From Bacteriovorax sp. (GTDB taxonomy: Bacteria > Bdellovibrionota > Bacteriovoracia > Bacteriovoracales > Bacteriovoracaceae), in contig JACMPM010000055.1 in assembly GCA_014377485.1 (NCBI GenBank), positions 29,774-93,773 on the forward strand: a stretch of DNA of 64,000 bases, written 5' to 3'. Each line of letters opens with the position of its first letter. Positions within the stretch are counted from its first letter, which is position 1. Shown here piece after piece: positions 17,349-26,754 of the stretch. The notes under the pieces are model-generated. The model was not told where the DNA came from, did no database searches, and worked only from the letters and a program-made list of their open reading frames with translations. Made by a program: the position numbers and the translations under genes.

Positions 17349-18088
17349 AACTCTAATTGTGGCGAAACGATAAAAGGATTAATAGGAGTAAAACGCCCTT
17401 GGAATTTATCTTTCTGGTTGAACCAACTTTCAAAGACAGTATGAAATTTTTGAAATATTTCATGAACAATGAAATTTGCTTGGGCCTTTTGAATATCATT
17501 GAGGAAAATATTCTTTAAATCATTATCAATAACCTTCTCACCAACCCAGGTACCCAATGCATGATTTGATTCATCCTCATGGTGTCTGGAACCAAAATAC
17601 CGAAGATCATTTTGCCATCCTCTATTTTCAATTTGTGGCAAAAGAGCGTTGATGAACACAGCGAAAGCCGCTTCAAGCGATTCAATCATGGCCAGATTTA
17701 CAAAAGGGTCGGAATTTACTTTCGCATAATGAACGAGAGTATAAATCATGTCACGTGAAGCGTATCCCATTTCAGACCAAGTTATAGTAAGTAGTTCAGA
17801 AAAATCATTACCCCAGAGAGTTTCTTTCACTCCGATTTTTTGTAAATCTTCAATGAACCATTGCCAGTGATTAGCATCTTCATCGCAGTGAACATTGATA
17901 GAATGATCCCAAAAATCTTTAGGATTAGTGCGCTTTATGTAAGAGAGAACATCTCGAAAACCGAGAACAAAAAAAGTCATCGCCGGAACAAAGGTTAGTG
18001 GTTGATCACTTGTCGTGATCCATTTAATTAGATCATGAGTGGCCAATTGAGATTTCTCTTTTTCAATAATTGTGAAAATGTTTTGCAC
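17327..18088 (-). CDS. Helical metal-binding protein, probably heme-oxygenase-like di-iron fold
   Basis: 253 residues, almost wholly helical. Clusters of possible metal ligands occur at regular spacing: NVHCDEDANHW near residue 70, MIESLEAAF near 140, and SRHHEDESNHALG near 170. Paired E/H-x-x-x-D/H motifs of this kind are seen in heme-oxygenase-like di-iron oxidases and TenA/CADD-like proteins; the exact family and substrate are not recognised. It starts with GTG at 18088 behind AAGGAG. It stands alone between the kinase and the YhaM-like gene. Confidence 0.5.
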   Translation of the reverse strand: MQNIFTIIEKEKSQLATHDLIKWITTSDQPLTFVPAMTFFVLGFRDVLSYIKRTNPKDFWDHSINVHCDEDANHWQWFIEDLQKIGVKETLWGNDFSELLTITWSEMGYASRDMIYTLVHYAKVNSDPFVNLAMIESLEAAFAVFINALLPQIENRGWQNDLRYFGSRHHEDESNHALGTWVGEKVIDNDLKNIFLNDIQKAQANFIVHEIFQKFHTVFESWFNQKDKFQGRFTPINPFIVSPQLEFQANLSN

Positions 18089-18217
18089 GTATACTCCTTA
18101 AAAAATGATTTATAAGTCATATCGCTTTTATTTTCTTTGTTACACAGAAAAGTCACATATTGATATTATCTTGATATACATTGGGGAATTTATCTGGATA
18201 TTCTCTGACATCTTATA

Positions 18218-19285
18218 TTACTCATCAAGTTTATAATCCTTTAAAAGATTTCCCAAGGTTGTTTTCTTGTTATTTGATTGAAGTTTGGCAGGCCTTTCTT
18301 CAATATTATTTTCGTCAATCAAGTAATCTGTAAACGAAGGCAACTGACTTTTGTAAACGATGCGATTGAGATGCTTTACAAAACCACTCCAATGACCGGT
18401 ATTGGAATCCGCTTTTTTTACTTGATCAAATGAACTCATTTTCGAATCCATCAAGTCGATTAAATGAACTAAGAACGCTTCGCTGGTACTTGGAATTTTT
18501 GGAGATCCGTATTCATATTCTCCATGGTGAGAGAGCAAAATATGTTTAATATGGGTTTTTACAGAGTAAGGGAAATTTTTAATTTTAGCAGCGTAATGGT
18601 CGACGATTTCCAATCCCTTCACAAGGTGCCCGATTAATTTTCCTTCTTCTGTATATTCTACAACTGGTCCTTCGGAGAGTTCATATATTTTACAAATATC
18701 GTGCAGAATACATCCGGCAACGACATAAGAGCGATTGACTTTATAGTGAGGAGAAAGATTGACTGCAAGTTGAGTGCAAGAAAGAATATGTTCTAGCAAA
18801 CCCGATTGATAAGCGTGGTGAATACTTTTTCCAGCTTGCCAGATTTTCAGTCTGCGAGCGATTTCATAATCATTCAAAACACTCATGAGAAGATCGCGGA
18901 TATAAACTTCTTCCAAGGTATTTACGATGGCTAAAAGTTCAGCGTACATTTGCTCTGGAGCACTTCCCGCTTTCTGAATATAATCTTCACGTTTAATTTG
19001 AGATTCATCGAGCTTCGACATCTCCTGAATAATTAACTGGATTCTTCCCTGGAACAGATTGATCTTGCCATTGACTATGACAACGTCACCAGCGTTAATT
19101 CGTTGCATGGCAAGTTCAGCTCCTTGCCACTTGCGCGCCTCGATCTCACCGGAATTGTCGGCTAAAATGACATTCAAATAGGTTTTGCCATCTTTACCTT
19201 CCGCAGTGGAGATATATTTGACCAAAAATGGCGACAGAACATCACCTTTAGCATTGAGTTGAGAAATAAATTGCGTTTTATTCAA
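18218..19285 (-). CDS. 3'-5' exoribonuclease of the YhaM family (OB fold + HD)
   Basis: 355 residues. The N-terminal OB-fold (about 10-100: YISTAEGKDGKTYLNVILAD, DVVIVNGKINLFQGRIQL) binds nucleic acid. The HD domain follows: GLLEHILSCTQLA, AGCILHDICK, KTHIKHILLSHHGEYEYG, and SEAFLVHLIDLMDSK. YhaM-type enzymes trim RNA, and sometimes single-stranded DNA, from the 3' end. The start is TTG at 19285 with AGGAG 6 bases upstream. It is divergent from gapA, so the short space between them holds both promoters. Confidence 0.9.
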   Translation of the reverse strand: MNKTQFISQLNAKGDVLSPFLVKYISTAEGKDGKTYLNVILADNSGEIEARKWQGAELAMQRINAGDVVIVNGKINLFQGRIQLIIQEMSKLDESQIKREDYIQKAGSAPEQMYAELLAIVNTLEEVYIRDLLMSVLNDYEIARRLKIWQAGKSIHHAYQSGLLEHILSCTQLAVNLSPHYKVNRSYVVAGCILHDICKIYELSEGPVVEYTEEGKLIGHLVKGLEIVDHYAAKIKNFPYSVKTHIKHILLSHHGEYEYGSPKIPSTSEAFLVHLIDLMDSKMSSFDQVKKADSNTGHWSGFVKHLNRIVYKSQLPSFTDYLIDENNIEERPAKLQSNNKKTTLGNLLKDYKLDE

Positions 19286-19397
19286 ATGAATCTCCTAGGA
19301 ATTAAGCTATTCAATTCTTCGTCAATATGGCATAGTAAGGCAATCAAAAAAACGGATCATTATTTAACATATTTATAGATGTTGCCTTGGAGACCCT

Positions 19398-20414
19398 ATG
19401 ACTAAAGTAAAAGTTGGTATTAACGGAATGGGAAGAATCGGTCGCACTGTTCTTCGTGAATATTTCAATCGTGCTGAAACTGATTTTGATATTGTTGCAG
19501 TTAACAATCCTGGAGATCCTGCAGAATACCTCCATTTAATTAAATACGATTCTGTTCATGGCCGCTTTGCGGGAACTGCAAAACTAGAAGGCGATACTTT
19601 AACAATCAATGGTAAATCAATTAAATTTTTCACTCAAAAAGACCCTTCCGAGATTCCTTGGGCTGCATGTGGAGTTCAACTCGTTATTGATGCAACTGGA
19701 ATTTTTAAAGATAAAAAAGGTCTCGGCCTTCATATGAAAGGCGGATCAGTTAAAAAAGTTATTATGTGTGCACCAGGAAAAGATTTGGATGCTACTTTCG
19801 TAATGGGAATTAATAATAATATTTACGATGCTGCAAAACATCACATCGTTTCAAACGCTAGCTGTACAACTAACTGTCTCGCTCCAGTTGTAAAAGTTAT
19901 CAATGACAAATTTGGAATTGAAAACGGATTTATGACGACTGTTCACTCATACACTTCAGACCAAATGCTTTTAGACGGATCTCACACTGATCCGCGACGT
20001 GCTCGCGCAGCTGGATTATCGATGATTCCTACTACGACTGGAGCCGCAAAAACTGTTGGAGAAATCATTCCAGAACTTAAGGGAAAACTTGATGGATACT
20101 CAGTTCGCGTTCCAACGCCAAACGTTTCATTGACTGATTTTACGGCAAACTTAAAAACGAAAGCTACAAAAGAAGAAATCAATGCTGCTCTAAAAGAAGC
20201 AAGTGAAACAACTTTGAAAGGAATTCTTCGATTTGAAACTGAAGAACTAGTATCAGTTGATTATATGGGAATGACACACTCTTCATGTGTAGATGCTTCT
20301 CTAACAAATGTTATCGGTAACAGTGTAAAAGTTGTTGCTTGGTATGATAATGAGTGTGGATTTTCAAACCGCGTACTAGATCTTGTAAAATTCATGGCGA
20401 GTAAAGGACTTTAA
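19398..20414 (+). CDS. gapA: Glyceraldehyde-3-phosphate dehydrogenase (type I)
   Basis: This cytoplasmic enzyme oxidises glyceraldehyde-3-phosphate to 1,3-bisphosphoglycerate with NAD. The 338 residues show the NAD-binding start VGINGMGRIGRTVLRE, the catalytic SNASCTTNCLAP with Cys near 155, and WYDNECGFSNRVLDL near the C-terminus. It starts at ATG 19398 behind GGAG. It leads a glycolytic cluster: pgk follows after 3 bases, then tpiA and secG. Confidence 0.97.
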   Translation: MTKVKVGINGMGRIGRTVLREYFNRAETDFDIVAVNNPGDPAEYLHLIKYDSVHGRFAGTAKLEGDTLTINGKSIKFFTQKDPSEIPWAACGVQLVIDATGIFKDKKGLGLHMKGGSVKKVIMCAPGKDLDATFVMGINNNIYDAAKHHIVSNASCTTNCLAPVVKVINDKFGIENGFMTTVHSYTSDQMLLDGSHTDPRRARAAGLSMIPTTTGAAKTVGEIIPELKGKLDGYSVRVPTPNVSLTDFTANLKTKATKEEINAALKEASETTLKGILRFETEELVSVDYMGMTHSSCVDASLTNVIGNSVKVVAWYDNECGFSNRVLDLVKFMASKGL

Positions 20415-20417
20415 TTC

Positions 20418-21620
20418 ATGGCTCTAAAATATATTACTGATGAAGGTTTCAAGACAAATGCAAAAGATAAAAAAATCTTAGCGCGTTTTGATTTCAATGT
20501 ACCAATGGACAAGAATGATCCGACTAAAATCGCCGATACTACTCGTATCGATGAAGCAGTTGAAACAATTCTGGCAATACTAGAATTAAAGCCTAAAAAG
20601 CTCGTTCTTATGAGTCACTTTGGCCGGCCAAATGGAAAAGTTGATCTTAAGTATTCACTGGAACCAGTAGCAAAATACTTAGCTGAAAAATTGGGACAAG
20701 AAGTTCTACTTACTGAAACGGCACTTGATCGCGGAATTAAAATTCTCCTTAATTTGAATGAATCAAAAATCATCATGCTTCAAAATCTTCGCTTTCATCC
20801 GGAAGAAGAAGCTAATGACCGCGATTTTGCCCGTACTCTTTCAACTTACGGTGACCTCTTTGTCTTTGATGCTTTCGGAGCTGCTCATAGAAAACATGCC
20901 TCTACTTATGAGATTAATGCTTTCTTCAAAACCACGGCTTACGGTGGATTGCTTTTGAAACGCGAGATCGAAGCTCTTGATAAAATTGTAAAAAATCCAG
21001 CCAAACCATTTGTCGCAATCGTCGGTGGTGCAAAAGTTTCTGATAAAATTAAAATTATCGATATGCTTCTCGTCGCTGTTGATAAACTTCTTATCGGCGG
21101 AGCTATGGCCTATCCGTTTCTGAAAGCTCAGGGGCATGAGATCGGAAATTCTCTTTGCTCAGATGAGGATGTATTGCTCGCTAGAAGAATTCTTGGAGCA
21201 CCTGGAAAAGGAAAAATCGTTCTTCCAAGCGATCATATTGCTTCAGCTACTTTCGGAGGAACTCCGGAAGATATCGGTCAGGCCAATATTCCCGAAGGAA
21301 AAATTGGATTGGATATCGGACCTTCTACTTTACAAAATTTTACTGACTATCTAAAGCCTGCCAAAACCGTTTTGTGGAATGGACCAATGGGACTTTTTGA
21401 AAATCCAAATTACGCCAAAGGGACTTTGGGAATTGCAAAAGTACTGGCCTCTTTAGATGCATTCACTCTTGTTGGTGGAGGAGACTCTGTGAACGCCGTA
21501 AAAATGTCTGGCTTGTCTGATAAAATGTCTCATATTTCAACAGGCGGCGGAGCAAGTTTGGAATACATAGAGAACGGAAGTTTGCCGGGCATTCAAGCGC
21601 TTAAGTTTGGTATTGATTAA
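20418..21620 (+). CDS. pgk: Phosphoglycerate kinase
   Basis: PGK transfers the acyl phosphate of 1,3-bisphosphoglycerate to ADP, the step after GapA. The 400-residue protein has the two-domain sequence of the family: ILARFDFNVPM, LVLMSHFGRPNGK, LLKREIEALDK, FVAIVGGAKVSDKI, VLWNGPMGLFE and the ATP-binding VGGGDSVNAV, STGGGASLEY. It starts 3 bases after gapA and ends before a terminator. Confidence 0.97.
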   Translation: MALKYITDEGFKTNAKDKKILARFDFNVPMDKNDPTKIADTTRIDEAVETILAILELKPKKLVLMSHFGRPNGKVDLKYSLEPVAKYLAEKLGQEVLLTETALDRGIKILLNLNESKIIMLQNLRFHPEEEANDRDFARTLSTYGDLFVFDAFGAAHRKHASTYEINAFFKTTAYGGLLLKREIEALDKIVKNPAKPFVAIVGGAKVSDKIKIIDMLLVAVDKLLIGGAMAYPFLKAQGHEIGNSLCSDEDVLLARRILGAPGKGKIVLPSDHIASATFGGTPEDIGQANIPEGKIGLDIGPSTLQNFTDYLKPAKTVLWNGPMGLFENPNYAKGTLGIAKVLASLDAFTLVGGGDSVNAVKMSGLSDKMSHISTGGGASLEYIENGSLPGIQALKFGID

Positions 21621-21655
21621 AAAATAAAAGTTTATTGATATTTAGAATTTAAAAA

Positions 21656-21690
21656 TTAAAGCCTCGATTTTTTCGAGCCTTTTTTATTTT
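21656..21690 (+). terminator. Rho-independent terminator after pgk
   Basis: AAAGCCTCGA (21658-21667) pairs with TCGAGCCTTT (21672-21682 region) apart from one C-C mismatch, followed by a T run. It would separate gapA-pgk from tpiA, at least partly. Confidence 0.7.
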
Positions 21691-21778
21691 CATGTGAAAA
21701 ATTCTCAAAAAAGGTTACATATTTACTCCTGCCAAATTTTAAAGCAAAATCTACAGAACAAAAATAATCAGGATCGAT

Positions 21779-22537
21779 ATGAAAAAGCGCGAAGTGCATA
21801 TTGTAGGCAATTGGAAAATGCATCAAACCTTGGTGGAAATTAGTCATTTCTTTATAGAGATGAGCAAGATGAAAATGGAGCTCAAGTGCAAGGCTTGGAT
21901 CGCCCCGCAATCAATTCACATCCCAATTTTAAAAGAAATAGCTTTCACCACCGGCTCAATTCAAATTGGTGCTCAAAATTGTTGTGAGCATGAATCAGGC
22001 GCCTATACTGGAGAAGTTTCACCGTTGGCCTTAGCCGATATTGGAGTGGAGTTCGTCATTATTGGACATTCGGAACGTCGAAGTATTTACGGGGAAAAAA
22101 ACGAAGTTTTGAATAAAAAAGTTTTATTGGCCTTAAAGCATGGGCTTAAAGTTATTTACTGTGTAGGTGAAACTTTAGCTGAGCGCGAAGCTGAGCAAAC
22201 TTTTAATGTGATTGAAAATCAACTAAGTATTGGGCTTAGAAATGTCACTCCTGAATCGGCTCATCTTTTAATGATCGCCTATGAACCAGTATGGGCCATC
22301 GGAACTGGAAAGACGGCGACTGCCGAGCAAGCAGAGGAAGTGCATGCTCATATTCGCACGAAGCTTAAACTTAATGCTGAACAAACGATTATCCTTTATG
22401 GAGGGTCGGTTAAACCAGATAATATTGACTCACTACTAAGACAAGAAAATATTGACGGTGCGTTGGTAGGTGGAGCAAGTCTTAAGGCACAGGATTTTAG
22501 AGCACTTTGTTCAAGTGCTAGCACCGCCATGATGTAA
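21779..22537 (+). CDS. tpiA: Triosephosphate isomerase
   Basis: Interconverts dihydroxyacetone phosphate and glyceraldehyde-3-phosphate. The 252-residue TIM barrel shows the substrate Lys in VGNWKMH, the electrophilic His in IIGHSERR, the catalytic Glu in AYEPVWAIGTGKTA, and the phosphate-binding loops YGGSVKPDN and GALVGGASL. It starts at ATG 21779 with a weak ribosome site. secG follows after about 90 bases, an arrangement common in bacteria. Confidence 0.96.
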   Translation: MKKREVHIVGNWKMHQTLVEISHFFIEMSKMKMELKCKAWIAPQSIHIPILKEIAFTTGSIQIGAQNCCEHESGAYTGEVSPLALADIGVEFVIIGHSERRSIYGEKNEVLNKKVLLALKHGLKVIYCVGETLAEREAEQTFNVIENQLSIGLRNVTPESAHLLMIAYEPVWAIGTGKTATAEQAEEVHAHIRTKLKLNAEQTIILYGGSVKPDNIDSLLRQENIDGALVGGASLKAQDFRALCSSASTAMM

Positions 22538-22624
22538 CTAGAAAGCTGGCCCACGGCTTTATCTTTACAAAGGTTTGGTAAGTTTGTTATTTAATTAAGA
22601 CGTTAATTTTTTAAGGATTGATAC

Positions 22625-23011
22625 ATGACTACAGCTCTAATGGTTCTTCAAGCGCTTACTTCACTACTTCTTATCATTGTAGTTCTTCTTCAATTCGGTA
22701 AAGGAGCAGAAGCAGGATTAATGACTGCAGCGGGAAGTGAATCGATTATGTCGAGCTCAACTCGTGGTAACGTAATGGTTAAGATCACAGCTTTTTTAGC
22801 TATTCTTTTTCTTGGAAATTCAATTCTACTAGCTCGCCTTTCAGATACAAAATATCAAAAATCAATTTTAGATACTGAAAAACCAGTTTCACGTCCGTTG
22901 AATTCAGATGCAGAACAAAAAGCTGCAGCTGCTAAAGCGGCTCCGACTTCATCTACTAGTGCACCGGCTGCTCCAGCAACTCCAGCTGCCGCACCAACAA
23001 CAACCAAGTAA
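22625..23011 (+). CDS. secG: Preprotein translocase subunit SecG
   Basis: A 128-residue subunit of the SecYEG export channel. Two membrane segments (about 4-22 and 55-72) flank the conserved loop GKGAEAGLMTAAGSESIMSS. The tail after about residue 85 is Ala/Pro/Thr-rich low complexity, longer than in short SecG proteins. It is placed after tpiA as in many genomes, and the aminotransferase gene starts 7 bases later. Confidence 0.93.
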   Translation: MTTALMVLQALTSLLLIIVVLLQFGKGAEAGLMTAAGSESIMSSSTRGNVMVKITAFLAILFLGNSILLARLSDTKYQKSILDTEKPVSRPLNSDAEQKAAAAKAAPTSSTSAPAAPATPAAAPTTTK

Positions 23012-23018
23012 GTAGACA

Positions 23019-24164
23019 ATGGATTCTGCTACCAAAAGCTTAATCGAAAAAGAATACGCACATTTAAAAACAATTTATTTTAACTCGGCTTATTTTGGGC
23101 CGAGTCCAATACGCTCTAAGGCCACTATCCTTGCGGCCATGGAAAAAGAACTCGATCCTTCGTTTTATGCTTATGACGATTGGATGAGTATCCCGGAAAA
23201 ACTTAGAGTAAAATTCGCCTCTCTTATTAATACGTCTCCAGACAATGTCACTCATTCAACTTCGTCTTCTGATGTCGTCAATATTGTCGCCAATGGATTT
23301 ATGTTTGAAAAAGGTGATAGGGTTGCAGCGATCAATAAGGATTATCCATCGAACATCCTTCCGTGGATGCTGGCCGAAAGACATAATAAATTTGTCTTTG
23401 ATAAACTCGACCTTGGTTCGGCAGTCATTCCAACGCCGGAATGGTTGGAACAACATTTAAAACCTCAAACTAAAATTTTTAATATTTCTTATGTAACTTT
23501 TGATACGGGTAAAAAAATTGATTTACTGGCGATTGGAAAATACCTGAAATCAAAAAATATTCTTTTTGTGGTCGATGGCACTCAGGCCCTCGGCGGACTT
23601 GAAATTACGCCTGAAGAACTCTCTTATATAGATGTATTAACTGTCTCTTCTTATAAGTGGATGCTTGGTCCTTACGGACACGCTTTTGCTTATTTTAGTC
23701 AGAGGGCCCAGGATCAAATTTATCATCTGAATGCCAATTGGATTTTAAGTCCTAATTCAAAAAAAGTTTACAATCTGCTCGACTACACGACGGAAACTCT
23801 GCCAGGAGCTCGTCAATACGATAGAGGACAGGCCGCTAATCTTCTTTGTTCTGGATGCCTGGAAGGAAGTTTAAATTTTCTTTTGGAAGTCGGTCTGGGC
23901 AATATCGAAAAATACAATGCTATTGTTCGCGATTATTTTTTAGCGAATTATCCAAAAGAAAAATACAATCTAGTCACACCTCTTGAGTACATGGGCAATA
24001 TCGTATGCTTAAAAGCAATAGGTGGAGACAGCATCACTTTGGAAGAAGAACTCAAAAAGCGCAATGTAGATGTTTCTGTTCGCCAGGGAAATATCAGGCT
24101 TTCATTTCATATCTTTAACACCAATCACCAGGTAGATGAGTTGATTAAAGCTCTCGATATATAA
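23019..24164 (+). CDS. PLP-dependent class V aminotransferase family protein
   Basis: 381 residues with the class V (cysteine desulfurase/selenocysteine-lyase-like) pattern: YFNSAYFGPSP near the start, STSSSDVVNIVANG for the cofactor phosphate, ILFVVDGTQALGG with the PLP-contacting Asp, and SSYKWMLGPYGHAF with the Lys that binds PLP near 213. No conserved desulfurase Cys loop is evident, so an aminotransferase or lyase on a small amine is as likely as desulfuration. It follows secG closely; the convergent HD-GYP gene ends 3 bases after its stop. Confidence 0.85.
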   Translation: MDSATKSLIEKEYAHLKTIYFNSAYFGPSPIRSKATILAAMEKELDPSFYAYDDWMSIPEKLRVKFASLINTSPDNVTHSTSSSDVVNIVANGFMFEKGDRVAAINKDYPSNILPWMLAERHNKFVFDKLDLGSAVIPTPEWLEQHLKPQTKIFNISYVTFDTGKKIDLLAIGKYLKSKNILFVVDGTQALGGLEITPEELSYIDVLTVSSYKWMLGPYGHAFAYFSQRAQDQIYHLNANWILSPNSKKVYNLLDYTTETLPGARQYDRGQAANLLCSGCLEGSLNFLLEVGLGNIEKYNAIVRDYFLANYPKEKYNLVTPLEYMGNIVCLKAIGGDSITLEEELKKRNVDVSVRQGNIRLSFHIFNTNHQVDELIKALDI

Positions 24165-24167
24165 TAG

Positions 24168-25316
24168 TTAACCGACTTTCTTTTTGATTTTTCCAAATGC
24201 GCGTTCTTTTTCTTTATCTCCAAAGCCTTCAACTTTAAAACTAGGTTTTGGTATCCTGAATGGAAGAACATTTTGTGGCTGGCAAGGATCAAAATCTTCA
24301 GGCAACTCTTTATTAATTTTACCAGTCAAAACTAATTGTTTCACGCTTGTTGTAAATATTTCAAATAATTCAGGATCCAGTTTTTTACCAACTGATTTCG
24401 ACATCACGGCAATGGCATCTTCTGTTGGAAGAACGTCATGATAAGAGCGCTTGGTAGTAATGGCATCAAAAAAATCCGCAATAGCTGTCACGCGTGCAAG
24501 CAAATGTATATCGACGCCCGCGAGTTTGCTTGGGTATCCTGTGCCATTGAAGTTTTCATGGTGTTCATGAACAATTCTTTTAATGACTTCGAAGTCCACT
24601 CCTTCGCAACTGCACGAATTTTCCACTAATAAATTATATCCGTAGTCCGGATGTTTTTTAATGACATCGAATTCTTCTTCTGTGAGTTTGTCTGGATTAT
24701 TAATAATATCTGTAGAAATTTTTACTTTTCCAATATCGTGAAGGAGTCCGCCCAGGCCCGCTAAAACAATTTCTTCTTTCGGAGCGTTTGGACGAGCTGC
24801 AGAGTAGAGTGCAATACAATACATGGAAACATTGATTGAGTGATCGTAAGTATAAAAATCGTGAAAGCTCAAAGTTGCAATCAGACTTTGTAGTTTTGAA
24901 ACGTCATAGTCTTTTATCACATCAACCATTGATTCAACCGTTGTCTTACAGCCTTGAAGTGTTTCAGAAAGTATTTCTGTGGTGAATACTTTATCCTTAT
25001 CAAATAATTTATCCAGGTAGTGAATGGCCGAATCTTTAATGATCTCAGATTTTTTTGAATCGGGAACATTCGAGCAATGGAGAAGACTTTTTAAATACTG
25101 CTCTCGCTGAGACTCGTGAACATAAAGTTGAAAATATTTTTTCTTAAAGACTTTTAATTCTTCCGAAGTGACGGAGTCATTCACGGGAAAGATACGAACA
25201 TATTTTTCTTTGTTTTCATTGGCAGAAGAATTCACATATAGGTCATAAGGAATTGCGCAATCAATTGCGATCAAATCAAAAGAGATTGAAAAAAAATTAT
25301 TACCCATCTTGGCCAT
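24168..25316 (-). CDS. HD-GYP domain protein, probable cyclic-di-GMP phosphodiesterase
   Basis: 382 residues. The first ~130 residues are a variable region. The HD-GYP domain follows: YDHSINVSMYCIAL, LGGLLHDIGKVKIS with the HD pair, KKHPDYGYNLL, VHEHHENFNGTGYPSKL, and IADFFDAITTKRSYHD. The signature is HHENFNGTGYP, close to the canonical HHERxDGxGYP. Such enzymes hydrolyse cyclic di-GMP, a signal that controls life-cycle switching in Bdellovibrio. It starts at ATG 25316 and is divergent from the MFS gene. Confidence 0.9.
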   Translation of the reverse strand: MAKMGNNFFSISFDLIAIDCAIPYDLYVNSSANENKEKYVRIFPVNDSVTSEELKVFKKKYFQLYVHESQREQYLKSLLHCSNVPDSKKSEIIKDSAIHYLDKLFDKDKVFTTEILSETLQGCKTTVESMVDVIKDYDVSKLQSLIATLSFHDFYTYDHSINVSMYCIALYSAARPNAPKEEIVLAGLGGLLHDIGKVKISTDIINNPDKLTEEEFDVIKKHPDYGYNLLVENSCSCEGVDFEVIKRIVHEHHENFNGTGYPSKLAGVDIHLLARVTAIADFFDAITTKRSYHDVLPTEDAIAVMSKSVGKKLDPELFEIFTTSVKQLVLTGKINKELPEDFDPCQPQNVLPFRIPKPSFKVEGFGDKEKERAFGKIKKKVG

Positions 25317-25426
25317 AAATAACTATCGGCTCCTATTCGTTGGGAGTTAAAAGCTTTATTAATTGTATTTTACCATATTTCCAGGTCTATATGGTCAAAC
25401 GCAGCTAAGCCCTCTACAATACAAGC

Positions 25427-26674
25427 ATGGTAAACGATAAATTCCCTAAATTAGATCCTTATATCGCCCTCAAGTTTCCCGATTTTCGCTTCTTTGTGAC
25501 GGTCAAAATCCTATTAACCATGGCATTGCAGTTCCAAGCGGTTATCGTCGGATGGCATGTTTATTCCATAACTCATGATCCACTTTCTCTTGGATTGATT
25601 GGTCTGGTCGAAATTATTCCAAATTTTTCAGTTACATTATTCGCGGGACATTTTGCTGATCTCTACGATAGAAAAAAAATTGTCTACAGTTGTTTAACAG
25701 TGCTTTTCTTTTGCAGCCTCGGACTTTATTACACGTCTTTTTATATAGAAGCCGCCCATCAGCTTTATCTTCTCTACGGAATTATTGCCGTCAGTGGATT
25801 TTCACGGGGAATAATCGCTCCTTCGTTATTTTCAATTCTTACAGAGTGTGTGCCTAAAGAACATTTCGTAAATTCAACTTCGTGGCATTCAACCCTCTGG
25901 CAAATTGCTTTTATGTTGGGAGCAGGTGCGAGCGGCTTTCTTTTTTCTGCCATCTCCTACAATGCCTATCTGGTGATCACTGCCTTTGTTGTATCGGCGA
26001 TGATTGCTTTTCACTTCGTTTCACCGAAACCTCACTTGACTAAAAACGATGCGAAAGCACCAATGTTTGATTCGATAAAATCAGGAATAAAATTTGTCTT
26101 TAGCAGTCAGATTTTTTTAGGCGCAATCTCTCTTGATCTCTTTGCCGTTTTATTCGGTGGAGCTGTCGCACTTCTTCCTATTTACGCGAATGATATTTTA
26201 AAAGTCGGACCACAAGGATTAGGATTTTTAAAGGCAGCACCAAGTCTTGGTTCTTTTTTAATGGCAGCGATTGTCGTTTATTGGCCACCAGTAAGAAATA
26301 CCGGAAAAAAATTATTATTGGCGGTATTTGGTTTCGGAATTTGTATGATTATTTTCGGAATTTCCAAAAATTTTTACCTCTCTATATTCGTCCTCGCACT
26401 AAGTGGTGCCTTTGATAATATTTCTGTCGTTGTTCGCGGGACAATTATGCAGTCTCTTATCCCTGCCGAAATGAAAGGAAAGGTCTACGCTGTTAATTCT
26501 ATCTTCATCGGTTCATCAAACGAGATAGGTGCTTTTGAATCAGGACTCGCTGCCAGGCTTATGGGAGTGGTTCCTTCAGTAGTTTTTGGTGGCACTATGA
26601 CACTTCTAGTGGTCATTTTTACATCATTTAAGGCTCCAAAACTTAAAAATTTAAACTTTATAGATAATCCTTAG
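25427..26674 (+). CDS. MFS transporter (EntS/MFS_3-like exporter)
   Basis: 415 residues with about twelve membrane segments. The N-terminal half has the MFS loop motif GHFADLYDRKK after segment 2 and SRGIIAPSLFSILTECVP, typical of the enterobactin-exporter-like group; the C-terminal half has FGGTMTLLVVIF near the last segment. It probably exports a small molecule; no siderophore or drug gene is adjacent to specify which. It starts at ATG 25427. A hairpin overlapping its stop codon may end transcription. Confidence 0.85.
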   Translation: MVNDKFPKLDPYIALKFPDFRFFVTVKILLTMALQFQAVIVGWHVYSITHDPLSLGLIGLVEIIPNFSVTLFAGHFADLYDRKKIVYSCLTVLFFCSLGLYYTSFYIEAAHQLYLLYGIIAVSGFSRGIIAPSLFSILTECVPKEHFVNSTSWHSTLWQIAFMLGAGASGFLFSAISYNAYLVITAFVVSAMIAFHFVSPKPHLTKNDAKAPMFDSIKSGIKFVFSSQIFLGAISLDLFAVLFGGAVALLPIYANDILKVGPQGLGFLKAAPSLGSFLMAAIVVYWPPVRNTGKKLLLAVFGFGICMIIFGISKNFYLSIFVLALSGAFDNISVVVRGTIMQSLIPAEMKGKVYAVNSIFIGSSNEIGAFESGLAARLMGVVPSVVFGGTMTLLVVIFTSFKAPKLKNLNFIDNP

Positions 26675-26710
26675 TCAATTCTTTGACTATTATTTTTGCT
26701 CTGTTATAGT
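26672..26710 (+). promoter_or_regulatory. Promoter of the S8 protease gene with an overlapping inverted repeat
   Basis: TTGACT (26683-26688) and TATAGT (26705-26710) are 16 bases apart. The -35 is half of a perfect 7-base inverted repeat TAGTCAA-TTCT-TTGACTA (26672-26689) that starts at the MFS stop codon. It could be a terminator for the MFS gene, an operator, or both. Confidence 0.55.
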
Positions 26711-26754
26711 CACCCGTCCACAGAAGGTATATTGGAACGCACGGGAGACTCTCT

